Shown: positions 1-8,793, numbered from the stretch's first letter. The stretch: 64,000 nt of DNA from SAR86 cluster bacterium SAR86B (GCA_905182885.1 CAJJCW010000002.1:148869-212868); one strand, 5' to 3'. Notes: generated by a model not told the origin, from the sequence alone. Numbers and translations are program-made.

Positions 1-177
1 TATTATAGAAACCTTTGAATCTTCGTTAATAGGGTCGTTTAAGTCTTTTTGAATACCATTCACAGTCACAGCAAGTGCGGCTTTGGCGAGACCAGCCCCA
101 ATACTAGAAGCTAAATCCAAACCAGTCGATCCTAGCTCTAATTCTCTAATACTTCCGTCTGGTAATGTAATGTTCAT
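1..177 (-). CDS. thrS: Threonyl-tRNA synthetase, N-terminal fragment (cut by window edge)
   Basis: Only the first 59 codons are inside the window; the gene runs off the left edge. The translation begins MNITLPDGSIRELELG and continues with SIGAGLAKAALAVTVNG, the pattern of the TGS domain at the start of bacterial ThrS, which precedes the editing and catalytic domains. ThrS charges tRNA-Thr in the cytoplasm. The ATG is at 175-177, ten bases after the stop of the upstream hydrolase gene on the same strand. No strong Shine-Dalgarno sequence is visible. Identity rests on the TGS segment alone but the match to ThrS is characteristic. Confidence 0.9.
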   Translation of the reverse strand, partial: MNITLPDGSIRELELGSTGLDLASSIGAGLAKAALAVTVNGIQKDLNDPINEDSKVSII

Positions 178-187
178 ATCAATAATA

Positions 188-2016
188 TTATATAGGTAAA
201 TACAAAACTGTATTAGTTGAAAGTATCATTATAAATATTAAAGTTGTGACCATAGGTCCAAGATAAACCCTTCCTGTCATATAAAAAAAATACCTATTAA
301 AGTATGGCAATACGAACATCATAGGAACAATAGCAAATAGTAAATTTACGCTCAGCCAGTTTGTTGTCCAAAAGACAGTCCCAGTTTTTGCAAAAGTTAC
401 ATATTGAATAATTATTATTAATAAAAGTCCGAATGAATTAGCAAACCCTGCTACGAGCATGGAAAGCCATTCTGGCTGCCCTTCTATTCTCATTGCACCG
501 TTTACTCTTAATGAATTGGAAAAAAAGAAAACAAAAAAGAATGGAGCATACATTGCTAAAACTATTAATAACTCTGGTTGAAATATTCTTACCCCCATAA
601 ACCAAAATCTATAATCAACATGGAAAATATAATAAATTAAGAATAATAACGAGTAATAAATAGAAAAAATTAAAAGCGCTAATGCAAAAGTCTTTATTAG
701 ATAATTAAGATTAGTTTCAACTCCCCATGAGTTTGAAGATACGCCATGTTTTTTTCCAAATAATTGATAAGACAATGTAAATAAAATTAAGCCTACTATT
801 CCATTAAAGGTAGCCCATAACATTACAGAGTTATTCATTCGTTGAGGAAAGAACCAGGTTAAATCTCTGCTTGAGGCAGCAACAAACAAACTCTTAGCTG
901 CATCAACCATCGGGATATAGGATAGACAAGCTATCAAGGCACCCAAGAAAAAAATTAACCAAAAAATTATTTTAGATTTTTTATTTTGAACTGGAAGAGG
1001 CTTTGGTATGTCTTTGACCAAGGAGGTAAATGGTTTAAGAGATAATAAAACCCTCGATAAAGGCAGAAGCATTATCATGGCAGTAATCATGGATATTAAA
1101 GTCATTAACTCTTTGAATTGCCAAATCTGATTAGAAGAATCTATATTTGATTTGATATTAAAAACCTTCTCAAAGTATTCTATTTGATTGGCTGTAGCTT
1201 CATTATTGTAGGGCTGAAAGGGATGGATTAACTCTTCATTATGAATTACTCTCAATGATCTGCTGTCTAAAGACCCATAGTATTTTCCTAATTCAACTTC
1301 CTGCAACACATTCTCACTGTTATTAAAGCCTGAATTCACAACTCTAATAGACTCTGGAGCAATCTTCATATTTGAGGCATCCCAACCCTTTAATTCATTT
1401 CTAAAAGCTCCCTCATCATACAAAGCATAACTAACGCCAACATTAGATCTAATGTCTTTAAGAACATCCTCTAAAAGGGTAAGCACATAACCTGATACAA
1501 ATATTGAATGCAGCATGCTAGGTTCATTATTTTTAATTGCCTGTTTCCCAAAATAATTAGCCCCTCTGATAGCGGCATTTCCACCCATTGAGTGACCGGT
1601 ACTTGCAATCTTATTTGTATCTATATAATTTAAAAAGTTTCCTGTATGCGCAAGCTCAACCAAAGCAAACATTCCATATCCCTGAGTTGTTGCAGCTCTT
1701 TTACTTCTAGATGAACTTGAAAGGCCTTGAGCATAGGGATCAATTAAGGCAACTACCATCCCCTTCTTGAAAGCTCGATAGCTATATTTGAAAGTGCTTC
1801 TTTTGATCTTTGGAATCCAGGAACAACAATTATGAAAGGTGCTTTATTTTTACTAGTTGCCGAATTTGGTTTATACAAATCAAAGACTAAGTGCTGACCA
1901 CTATCCGTTGGAAGCTTCATGGAACTTACATCAACCTTTCCAAAATTAGACTGAACTATTGATGCACTAAAACTACATAGAACAATAACAAAAATACACT
2001 TTAGTAAAAATTTCAT
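188..2016 (-). CDS. Exported alpha/beta-hydrolase with polytopic membrane C-terminus, frame-disrupted
   Basis: Two adjoining reading frames form one gene of about 609 residues. The first (2016 to about 1763) has a signal peptide of about 23 residues and a hydrolase start with VVPGF. The second (from 1759) continues with DPYAQGLS and the nucleophile motif GHSMGG, with Ser near residue 143 of the joined protein. The second half has about eight hydrophobic segments, so the hydrolase domain is probably outside the cytoplasm and tethered by a membrane domain. The frame breaks in the C run at 1760-1763; one added base restores ...SRRG-MVVALI. Substrate is unknown. It lies just upstream of thrS. Fusion of a lipase-like domain to a multi-pass domain is unusual. 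Confidence 0.75.
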
Positions 2017-2024
2017 TTAAATAT

Positions 2025-2030
2025 TATAAT
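2025..2030 (+). promoter_or_regulatory. Possible -10 box for tRNA-Arg
   Basis: A perfect TATAAT lies 24 bases before the tRNA start, in the 38-base gap between the tRNA and the divergent hydrolase gene. No good -35 element is visible at the usual spacing, so this is a weak call in AT-rich DNA. Confidence 0.35.
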
Positions 2031-2054
2031 CCTTGCAGATAATTAAGTGATACT

Positions 2055-2129
2055 GCCTTCTTAGTTAAATGGATATAACAGATCCCTCCTAAGGATTAGT
2101 TGCAGGTTCGATTCCTGCAGAGGGCACCA
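2055..2129 (+). tRNA. tRNA-Arg(CCT)
   Basis: A full cloverleaf of 75 bases can be drawn. The acceptor arm is GCCTTCT/AGAGGGC with one G-T pair, and discriminator A and an encoded CCA end at 2129. The D stem is GTTA/TAAC. The anticodon stem is GATCC/GGATT around loop CTCCTAA (anticodon CCT at 2087-2089). The T stem is GCAGG/CCTGC around TTCGATT. It reads AGG codons. A terminator hairpin follows within ten bases. Confidence 0.95.
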
Positions 2130-2135
2130 TAAAAA

Positions 2136-2156
2136 AACCCTCCATAAAGGAGGGTT
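2136..2156. terminator. Rho-independent terminator hairpin, probably two-way
   Basis: Arms AACCCTCC (2136-2143) and GGAGGGTT (2149-2156) form an 8 bp stem with a 5-base loop. On the minus strand the stem is followed by a T run (the A run at 2131-2137), so it ends the minus-strand transcript from 2176. It also lies just after tRNA-Arg and may end that transcript, although the plus-strand U tract is poor. Confidence 0.8.
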
Positions 2157-2175
2157 CTATTTATAAAATAAACTC

Positions 2176-2866
2176 TTACTCTACAAGAGACATCAAGTTA
2201 TCTGAATGGTCCATAACATCAAGCTTCAAATCAGCTAATTCATTTTCATGAATACCGCTAAGAGTTTTTACTTTCTTTGTAAAATCAGCGTAGCTATCAA
2301 AGCCACATGTAAAGTACCAAGCTTGCTCTGATCCCCAGAAGTGCTCCATCATATTACAACCGCCAAAACTTTTATCATACGCATCAAATAAAACCTTAGC
2401 GTTCGTTCTTTTTTCATTATCAGTTAGATAAGGACCAAAGCTATATGATGCCATTAAGACATGAGGTGTCTTTTTGGTTAGATTTTTTTCAACTATTGCT
2501 ACTAAGTTATCAGAATGATCGCCGTAGAGTTGTCTTACATCTCCAGCTCCAGGCTTGTCATTGATTTCAGCAAATTGCTCCCAAGAATCAAAATAACAAA
2601 AAGAGTAAAAAGCTCTATCTCCTCCAAACGAATGCCTGTATAAACCGCAAACGTTGTAACCATCTTCTTCAAGTTCCTTAACATTTTTTAATAGGCTTCT
2701 TTCTAGGACTGAGGGATTGAGATCCTGCAGGTATAGTATATGTTGATAGATATGCAAAATTATTCTCGAACATCTTCTTGTCATGCTCGCCACTTTCATG
2801 ATGAGCGCTATAAGCGAAGAAACTTAAACCAAGAAGTGGCAATAGTGTAAATAATTTTTTTATCAC
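2176..2866 (-). CDS. Exported protein with two tandem repeats, frame-disrupted
   Basis: I do not recognise the family. Two overlapping frames make one gene: a GTG start at 2864-2866 and signal peptide (MIKKLFTLLPLLGLSFFAYSA) in the first, and the body in the second. The break lies at about 2716-2730 and looks like one extra base. Joined, it is about 229 residues with two repeats of roughly 85 to 95 residues. Each carries an aromatic/Cys core (AFYSFCYFDSW in the first, AWYFTCGFDSY in the second) and ends in DHSDNL-x-x-x-VE. The GTG overlaps the TAG of the upstream gene by one base, suggesting translational coupling. It is probably periplasmic. Confidence 0.65.
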
Positions 2867-3351
2867 TAGTCTTCGAAGTCAGATGATAATGTTTTATGAA
2901 CGCCGCCATAACTTGCTGGTGAGTAATGAGCGCTTCTTACAACCCATTTTCCATCTTCCTTAACCCAGTTCATAGTAACTCTTGTTCTATAGTCACTCAT
3001 AACACCATCATTACCAACCATTCCTTCTGAATAAAATCTAACATGTACAACATCATCTGCGATAGCTGTTGCTTCAGTATAGAAATGTTGAGTAACCGCA
3101 TCGCCGCCTTGAGCCCAGCCAGCTACTGTTTGCTTTGCTAAAGGTTTGTGAAAGCTTCCGTCTGAATTTGTGTCTAAAGTTCCAGCTTTACTGGACATAG
3201 CAACTACAGTTTCATAGTCTTTGCTGTTTCTAGCATCCATGTATGCTGACAAAGCTTTTAAAACTTGAGCCTCACTAGAATCTGCATGATGATCGGCAAA
3301 TGTAAAAGTACTGATGCCAAGAATGGCTATCATTAAAGTTATTTTTTTCAT
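2866..3351 (-). CDS. Exported SnoaL/NTF2-like protein
   Basis: A 161-residue protein with a typical signal peptide (MKKITLMIAILGISTFTFA, then DHHAD). The remainder resembles the SnoaL/DUF4440 branch of the NTF2-like fold: a helical start (VLKALSAYMDARNSKDYE) and strands ending in WVKEDGKWVVRSAHYSP. Such proteins are small ligand-binding or enzyme-like barrels; no catalytic residues can be assigned. It is first in a two-gene unit with the downstream repeat protein, whose start overlaps this stop. Both mature N-termini begin with His-rich stretches. The fold is inferred from sequence pattern only. Confidence 0.65.
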   Translation of the reverse strand: MKKITLMIAILGISTFTFADHHADSSEAQVLKALSAYMDARNSKDYETVVAMSSKAGTLDTNSDGSFHKPLAKQTVAGWAQGGDAVTQHFYTEATAIADDVVHVRFYSEGMVGNDGVMSDYRTRVTMNWVKEDGKWVVRSAHYSPASYGGVHKTLSSDFED

Positions 3352-3425
3352 ATTTTTTCCCTATTTTTTTAAAATTAATACCAGTAGGAATAATACATGA
3401 ATTTATTGGGAGAGAAAGGTTAAAT

Positions 3426-4833
3426 CTATTTCTTAAGAGTCCATTCTGAACCTGAGTTGGAATCTTTTATAATAACTCCCATAGCATCTAGCTCATCTCT
3501 AATTTGATCTGCTTTTTCAAAATCTTTAACTTCTTTAGCCATCATTCTTTCAGCTATAAGTTTCTCAACTTTTTTTGAATCTATGCCCGATAAATCATTA
3601 TCTAATTTGAACCAGTTAGAAGGATCTGATTGCAGAATTCCCAAGAGAGAGGATGTTAATAAAAGCTTCGATTTAAAGGAGCTTTTTTGATCATCTTTTA
3701 TATTTTTATAATCTTTAACAATTTTATTTAGGTAAGCAATTGCTGAAGGTGTATTAAGGTCGTCAAAAAGAGAGTCTCTCACCTCATCAGGGAGGTTTTG
3801 ATTGGGATCTTGTTTGATGTCAGATAATTCTAGATAAATTTTATATAGCTTGTCTAATAATTTTTTAGATTGGTGTGCAATCTGCTCATTCCAATCCAAT
3901 CCCTGTCTATAGTGAGACGATAAAAGAGCAAGTCTAATCACCTCACCATCGAAATCTTCTGCTAAATCTTTTACCAAGATTATATTGCCCAATGATTTAG
4001 ACATTTTCTCACCATCAACAGTAACAAAGCCATTATGCATCCAATAATTAGCATAGGAAGTTAGGGTTATTTATATCTGCTGTTGAACAGCAACTTTGAG
4101 CTATCTCATTTTCGTGGTGAGGGAATGTTAAGTCCCTGCCCCCTCCATGAATATCAAATGGAAGTCCTAAAGTTTTCTCAGACATTGCAGAGCACTCTGT
4201 ATGCCATCCAGGTCTTCCAAAGCCCCATGGTGAATCCCAACCAGGCTGTTCTGAAGTGCTGGGCTTCCATAAAACAAAATCAGCTGGATCTTTTTTAAAC
4301 GGTGCTACATCCACCCTGCTACCTGCAATTTGCTCTTCTCTATTTCTGTTAGATAAAAGTCCGTAATTTAAATACGATGGAACATGAAATAGTACGTGTC
4401 CTTCTCTTTCGTAAGCATGTTCTTTACCAATTAGATTGGATATAAGATCTATCATTTCTGGGATATATTCAGTCGCCTTGGGTTGGATATCAGGATGTAA
4501 CACTGATAATTTAGACATATCTTCGTTGTAAATATTTGTATATTTTTGGGTAATATCACCAATTGAAACATTTAGCTCTTTAGCTGCATCTATAATTTTG
4601 TCATCGATATCAGTAATGTTCGAAACATAGGTAACTTTTGGATAGGAGTATCTTAGGACTCTTACGAGCGTATCAAATACGACTGCCATTCTTGCATTAC
4701 CAATATGAGCATAGTTATAAACAGTTGGCCCGCATGCATATATCTTTACATGGCTCTTATCAAGAGGGATGAAATCTTCTTTTTTACCTTCGAGGGTATT
4801 ATAAATTTTTAAAGACTGCACTATTAGCACCAT
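3426..4833 (-). CDS. cysS: Cysteinyl-tRNA synthetase, frame-disrupted
   Basis: CysS charges tRNA-Cys. Two abutting frames (from about 4833 to 4048, then 4040 to 3426) carry the whole enzyme, about 470 residues when joined, close to the family length. Seen in order: Zn ligand Cys in [15 protein letters not shown] (the HIGH site as HIGN), [33 protein letters not shown], then past the break EKMSKSLGN. The break is at 4056-4057; dropping one base of GG restores [11 protein letters not shown]. The start is uncertain: ATG at 4833 or GTG at 4821, both overlapping the upstream queD-like gene. Several motifs ([21 protein letters not shown]) look like the alphaproteobacterial form. Confidence 0.9.
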
Positions 4834-5251
4834 GTTCAAAAACTTCAACTGAGATTAAATTTACTCTTCCTTGAGTTTGATCTGAAATAAATTTATTAGC
4901 AAAGTCATAGGTAGCTTCAGCAAATTTTTCACAACCGACGTTCTCCATTATGACTACTTTTGCAATTCCTAATTTATCTCCAAGATTTTTTAAGCTGTCG
5001 TATTCAGGGTCATCAGATGAAATAACTAAAGTGTGATCAAAATGATCCTTAATCCAATCTTGAATAACTTTAAATTCACCAAAATCATAAACCCATGACC
5101 TATCATCAAGCTCTGTAGTTTCTAGAATAAATTTAAAGCCAAGGCTGTAGCCATGAATTAACCTGCAATCAGAAGTGGCTCTCCATTGTCTGAAAGCACA
5201 TGAAAATCCTCTTTCAGTTCCAAAGGTTTTAATAACTTGATATGTTTTCAT
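4799..5251 (-). CDS. 6-pyruvoyl/6-carboxytetrahydropterin synthase-like protein (QueD family variant)
   Basis: A 150-residue member of the PTPS/QueD family. QueD turns dihydroneopterin triphosphate, the FolE product, into 6-carboxytetrahydropterin for queuosine. Present here are the Cys of the catalytic site (C29 in SDCRLIHGY), the acid-His pair (D72-H73 in FDHTLV) and a Glu near the end (EVFEHG). Two of the usual three zinc His appear replaced: F20 in SCAFRQW and Y35 in IHGYSL, with H33 kept. Function may therefore differ from canonical QueD. It starts one base inside the maf stop and its end overlaps cysS, forming folE-maf-queD-cysS on one strand. Confidence 0.75.
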   Translation of the reverse strand: MKTYQVIKTFGTERGFSCAFRQWRATSDCRLIHGYSLGFKFILETTELDDRSWVYDFGEFKVIQDWIKDHFDHTLVISSDDPEYDSLKNLGDKLGIAKVVIMENVGCEKFAEATYDFANKFISDQTQGRVNLISVEVFEHGANSAVFKNL

Positions 5252-5880
5252 TAAGTATTTTTTAAACTAATAATTTCTAAGTCCCTTAAAGACTTTAACA
5301 AGGGTAATAATGGCATACCTCTAACTGTATATGAAGAACCCTCTACATAGGAAAACAAATTGCACCCCAAAGATTCAAATTTATAAGCACCTGCTGCATG
5401 AATAGGGTTTTCAAGCTTTACATAATTAACAATCTCTTCATCTGATAGGTCATGCATCTTTAGAGTTACTCTCTCAGAATACTGCCACAGAGGCTTGCTG
5501 TCTTTATAGATACAAATACCACTATGTTGGAAATGCTCTGTTCCTGATAATTGCTTTAGATTTTCTATGGCCTTCTCAGCAGAGCCAGGCTTATCAAACA
5601 ATTGATTCTCCCAGACACACATCTGATCTCCTCCAATTACAATATGATCTGGGTATTGCTTGCTTACTGCTAATGCTTTGGCTGAAGCAAGAGCAATCAC
5701 CTGCTTTTCAAAAGATTGTGATGATATTTCTTGCTTAAGAATATCCTCATCTACATGTGAAGTGATTACATCGAATTTGATGCCGGCATCTTCCAGCATT
5801 ACTTTTCTGCTTTCAGAGCCAGAAGCTAAAATTATTGGAATGGTTGGATTGATACTAGGGAGTATCGACTCCTTTATCAT
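5251..5880 (-). CDS. maf: Maf-type nucleoside triphosphate pyrophosphatase
   Basis: Maf proteins hydrolyse non-canonical or excess nucleoside triphosphates in the cytoplasm. The 209-residue product has the N-terminal Maf signature LASGSESRKVMLEDAGI at about residues 18-34, a central HIVIGGDQM (a variant of the G-A/G-D-Q motif), and HAAGAYKFESLG near the end. It carries about 15 extra residues before the signature; no later Met fits. It begins directly after the folE stop with no gap and overlaps the queD-like start by one base, so it is co-transcribed. Which Maf subgroup (dTTP/UTP or m7GTP type) is not decided. Confidence 0.88.
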   Translation of the reverse strand: MIKESILPSINPTIPIILASGSESRKVMLEDAGIKFDVITSHVDEDILKQEISSQSFEKQVIALASAKALAVSKQYPDHIVIGGDQMCVWENQLFDKPGSAEKAIENLKQLSGTEHFQHSGICIYKDSKPLWQYSERVTLKMHDLSDEEIVNYVKLENPIHAAGAYKFESLGCNLFSYVEGSSYTVRGMPLLPLLKSLRDLEIISLKNT

Positions 5881-6465
5881 TTAGAAGTTTTTAGGTGAAT
5901 TTATTAGGTTCATAAATTCAGCTCTAGTCTCAATATTATCTCTAAAACTTCCAAGCATTCTACTTGTGATAGTACTTGATTCAGTTTTATGAACTCCTCT
6001 AGTAGACATGCATTCATGATTCGCATCTATAACAACTGCAACGCCTACTGGCTGAAGAACTCTATTGATAGTGTCGGCAATTAAGGCTGTCATGGTTTCT
6101 TGAGTTTGAAGTCTCTTACTATATATATCTACAACTCTTGCAAGTTTACTAATACCAACAACTCTTTTATTTGGGATGTAACCAACATGGGCTACGCCAA
6201 TAATTGGAACCATGTGATGTTCGCAATGAGACTCAACACGAATATTTCTAACTATTACAGCGTCGTCATATCCCTCAACTTCTTCAAAAGTTTTACCAAG
6301 AACGGCCTCAGGGTCTTCATCATAACCACCAAAGAACGAGCCATATGATCTTATTACTCTATCGGGGGTTTCAAGCAATCCTTCTCTGTCAGGATTATCT
6401 CCTGCCCATGAGATAAGTGTCCTTACTGCATTTAAAGCTTCTTCTCTAGATGGTTTTTGAGTCAT
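5881..6465 (-). CDS. folE: GTP cyclohydrolase I
   Basis: FolE opens GTP to 7,8-dihydroneopterin triphosphate, the entry to folate and queuosine synthesis. The protein has zinc ligands in [10 protein letters not shown] and in NHECMSTRG, the [17 protein letters not shown] core and [12 protein letters not shown], all typical of type I FolE. Two in-frame Met codons exist; the second (ATG at 6463-6465) is preferred because GGAG lies a few bases before it, inside the longer frame from 6477. It heads a four-gene run with maf, the queD-like gene and cysS, which supplies the substrate for the queD-like enzyme. Confidence 0.95.
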   Translation of the reverse strand: MTQKPSREEALNAVRTLISWAGDNPDREGLLETPDRVIRSYGSFFGGYDEDPEAVLGKTFEEVEGYDDAVIVRNIRVESHCEHHMVPIIGVAHVGYIPNKRVVGISKLARVVDIYSKRLQTQETMTALIADTINRVLQPVGVAVVIDANHECMSTRGVHKTESSTITSRMLGSFRDNIETRAEFMNLINSPKNF

Positions 6466-6523
6466 TAACTTCTCCATTTGTTAAAAAATAATTAAGTATA
6501 TTTTATATGATATTAAGAAATTT

Positions 6524-6539
6524 TGATAAACAATTATCA
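6524..6539. promoter_or_regulatory. Inverted repeat upstream of folE, candidate operator
   Basis: TGATAA-ACAA-TTATCA is a perfect 6+4+6 inverted repeat in the 93-base gap upstream of folE. It is reminiscent of Fur/Zur-type sites but matches no consensus well. AT-rich DNA makes chance palindromes common. Confidence 0.25.
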
Positions 6540-6558
6540 TTCTTTTTGATAATGCTAT

Positions 6559-7272
6559 TTACTGCTTATTATTAAAGTTAAATGTGGCGTCTAGTTCATT
6601 CCTAAAATTTTCATCAAACTTATGCGGCTCAGATTCATTTAATAATTTTTTTGATATAACAAGAGACTCTCTATCCTTTTCAGTTAATTGGGTGGCAAGA
6701 AAATTAACAGCTTTGTTTAATTCATCTTCGGTCTCACAAACAGAAAGAAGGCCACCAAAAGAATGCAAGTCCTTTGATGAAATTGGCTCCCCTGTAAAAA
6801 TCATTTTTTTTACTATCTGAATAGGCATTATTCTATTTGCATGAGCCATCCCAAGAAGGACCTTAAAATTAATTCCTGGTAATTTAAAGTAAGTATCTTT
6901 TGTTGCTAAAGAGAAATCAGATGAAAAAGGAATAAACACTCCAGCTCCAATAACAAAGCCATGGCAAGAAGAGATAACTGGAATATTGCAGCGATGAATA
7001 GATAGAGATAGTTTCCATAAGTTATCGTGAATACTTTTTATAATGTTTTTATCAGTAGTGCCTTCTTCAGGTGAATGCTCTCCTCTATCCGCTCCCGCGC
7101 AGAACCCATTTCCATTGGCATTAATAATTACAACTTTAATAGAATTATCAAAAGATAGATCATCAACTGCAATATGCATTAATTTAAGATCCTCAGAAGT
7201 AAGGGCATTCACAGGAGGACAATCTATAGTGATTTGCGCAATACTCTTATCTTTATCAATCTTAATCGGCAT
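6559..7272 (-). CDS. Enoyl-CoA hydratase/isomerase family protein
   Basis: A 237-residue crotonase-fold protein, slightly shorter than the usual 250 to 260. Seen: N-terminal AQITIDCPPVNALTSEDL, the oxyanion-hole segment NGNGFCAGADRGEHSPEEG, and HGFVIGAGVFIPFSSDFSLATKDTYF. In crotonase these loops hold the CoA thioester. The second catalytic position is not a clear Glu, so hydratase, isomerase or hydrolase activity cannot be told apart. It stands alone on the minus strand, divergent from the MBL-fold gene with a 39-base gap, and ends 93 bases before folE. It may act in fatty or branched acid breakdown. Confidence 0.8.
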   Translation of the reverse strand: MPIKIDKDKSIAQITIDCPPVNALTSEDLKLMHIAVDDLSFDNSIKVVIINANGNGFCAGADRGEHSPEEGTTDKNIIKSIHDNLWKLSLSIHRCNIPVISSCHGFVIGAGVFIPFSSDFSLATKDTYFKLPGINFKVLLGMAHANRIMPIQIVKKMIFTGEPISSKDLHSFGGLLSVCETEDELNKAVNFLATQLTEKDRESLVISKKLLNESEPHKFDENFRNELDATFNFNNKQ

Positions 7273-7311
7273 AATAACAACTATTATTTAAACAACATTA
7301 ATATTGTATCA

Positions 7312-7968
7312 ATGTCAGAAATAAAAGCGTTAATTAATCCGGTAACACCCTTCCAACAGAATGCTTCAATAATTTATTGTTCTTCAACAAAAAAATGTGC
7401 TTTTGTGGACCCTGGCGGAGACATAGAATCTCTTCTTTCTATGGCGCAAGAGAATAACCTAATTCCAGAAAAAATTTTATTAACACATGGTCACATTGAT
7501 CATGCAGGAGGAGCTTCTGAATTAGCAGAAATTCTTAAGCTAGAAATTCATGGGCCTCATATGGATGATAAGTTTTTACTTGATGAGCTTAAGGCACAGG
7601 GTGAAATGTTTGGAATGCAGGCAAGAAACTGTAGTCCAGATAAGTGGCTTGAAGAAGGAGATGAAGTAACTATTGGTGAGTTAATCTTAGAAGTATATTT
7701 TTGCCCCGGTCACACACCGGGTCACATCATTTTCTTTAATAAAGCATCAAAACTTGCCTTGGTTGGGGATGTTCTTTTTAAGGGGTCAATTGGAAGAACT
7801 GATTTACCGGGTGGAAATCATCAAGATCTTCTAGATTCTATTGCTATGAAATTATGGCCACTTGGCAATGATGTTGAATTTATTCCTGGGCACGGGCCAA
7901 TGTCAACTTTTGGACAAGAGAGGATAAATAACGCATTTGTAGCTGACAATATTCTTAACAACTCCTAG
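7312..7968 (+). CDS. MBL-fold metal-dependent hydrolase (glyoxalase II-like, YcbL type)
   Basis: Metallo-beta-lactamase fold, about 218 residues from the ATG at 7312 (MSEIKALINPV). The open frame extends 78 bases further up but that part overlaps the divergent gene and lacks family similarity. Metal motifs: THGHIDHAGG, FCPGHTPGHI, VGDVLFKGSIGRTDLPGG and PGHGP. This arrangement is that of the short glyoxalase II-like proteins such as E. coli YcbL, which lack the C-terminal substrate domain of GloB. A hydroxyacyl thioester hydrolase role is likely but the substrate is not shown. It ends four bases from the convergent SDR gene. Confidence 0.85.
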   Translation: MSEIKALINPVTPFQQNASIIYCSSTKKCAFVDPGGDIESLLSMAQENNLIPEKILLTHGHIDHAGGASELAEILKLEIHGPHMDDKFLLDELKAQGEMFGMQARNCSPDKWLEEGDEVTIGELILEVYFCPGHTPGHIIFFNKASKLALVGDVLFKGSIGRTDLPGGNHQDLLDSIAMKLWPLGNDVEFIPGHGPMSTFGQERINNAFVADNILNNS

Positions 7969-7972
7969 CTAA

Positions 7973-8773
7973 CTACTTTTCGTTATACCTTCCCGGAGCA
8001 AGAGAAGAGCTAAGTAAGGTCATTAAGGGTTGTGGAACATATTTTAGTAAAAAAACCAAAAATCTATAAGTCCTAGTTGGGACGCATAACGGCTTACCCT
8101 TGAGAGTTGCCTCCACAGCTTCACTTGCTATTTGATGCGAGCTAAACTTTAGAAAGGCAGGCACCTTATCCATCTCACCTTGAACCCCACTTGCCGTATG
8201 AAACTCAGTAACTGTAAATCCTGGACAAACTGCAGTAGAGGTTATGCCCTTATGGTTGTAATTTATATTCAATGAATCACTAAACCTGTTCATAAATGTC
8301 TTAATAGGGCCGTATAGTGCTTGAATTGCAGAAGGTGGAGCAAAAGCAGCTACAGAAGAAACTATCATTATTTTTCCATTGCCCCTTTCAAGCATTCCTG
8401 GAATAAATATTTTTGACAGTGCTATGACTGACACACCTAGAACTCTAATAAATTTTTCTTCATCTTCCATTGATGTTTCGTGAAATGGTGTTTTTATTCC
8501 ATATCCTGCGTTATTGACCAAGATATCAATTTGGTAATTATTATTTTTACAAAAATTATAAATATCTTGAGGTGCTGCGGGATCACTCAAATCACTGGGG
8601 ATAAAATCAACTTTAACTTTATGACTATTCGAGATACTTTCAGCAAATTCTTTTAGCTTATCCTTCCTTCTAGCTGTAAGGATAATGTTGTAACCTTTTT
8701 CAGCAAATATTTGAGCAATTTTTAAACCTATTCCAGACGAAGCGCCTGTTACCAATACGTATGAATTTTTCAT
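7973..8773 (-). CDS. Short-chain dehydrogenase/reductase
   Basis: Classical SDR of 266 residues: cofactor motif GASSGIG at about residues 10-16, structural motif NNAGYG, catalytic Ser in VSS, active-site YGPIK (Tyr-x-x-x-Lys), then CPGFTVTEF. The basic residues after the second strand (TARRKDKL) suggest NADPH preference. The substrate is unknown; the C-terminal hydrophobic segment (FLVFLLKYVPQPLMTLL) resembles the DltE/YqjQ-like SDRs acting on lipids, but that is a guess. Divergent from the metalloprotease gene across a 66-base gap containing a small palindrome. Confidence 0.88.
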   Translation of the reverse strand: MKNSYVLVTGASSGIGLKIAQIFAEKGYNIILTARRKDKLKEFAESISNSHKVKVDFIPSDLSDPAAPQDIYNFCKNNNYQIDILVNNAGYGIKTPFHETSMEDEEKFIRVLGVSVIALSKIFIPGMLERGNGKIMIVSSVAAFAPPSAIQALYGPIKTFMNRFSDSLNINYNHKGITSTAVCPGFTVTEFHTASGVQGEMDKVPAFLKFSSHQIASEAVEATLKGKPLCVPTRTYRFLVFLLKYVPQPLMTLLSSSLAPGRYNEK

Positions 8774-8778
8774 ATAGA

Positions 8779-8793
8779 TATACTATCAGTATA
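8779..8793. promoter_or_regulatory. Palindrome in the SDR/metalloprotease divergent gap
   Basis: TATACT-ATC-AGTATA is a perfect inverted repeat of 6+3+6, centred between two divergent genes. It could be an operator for either, but similar AT-rich palindromes arise by chance. Confidence 0.25.

Noticed and set aside
2055..2156. tRNA-Arg(CCT) as a phage or island attachment site
   Set aside because: This tRNA type is a common integration target, but no integrase, no repeated tRNA end and no foreign block follows; only a terminator.
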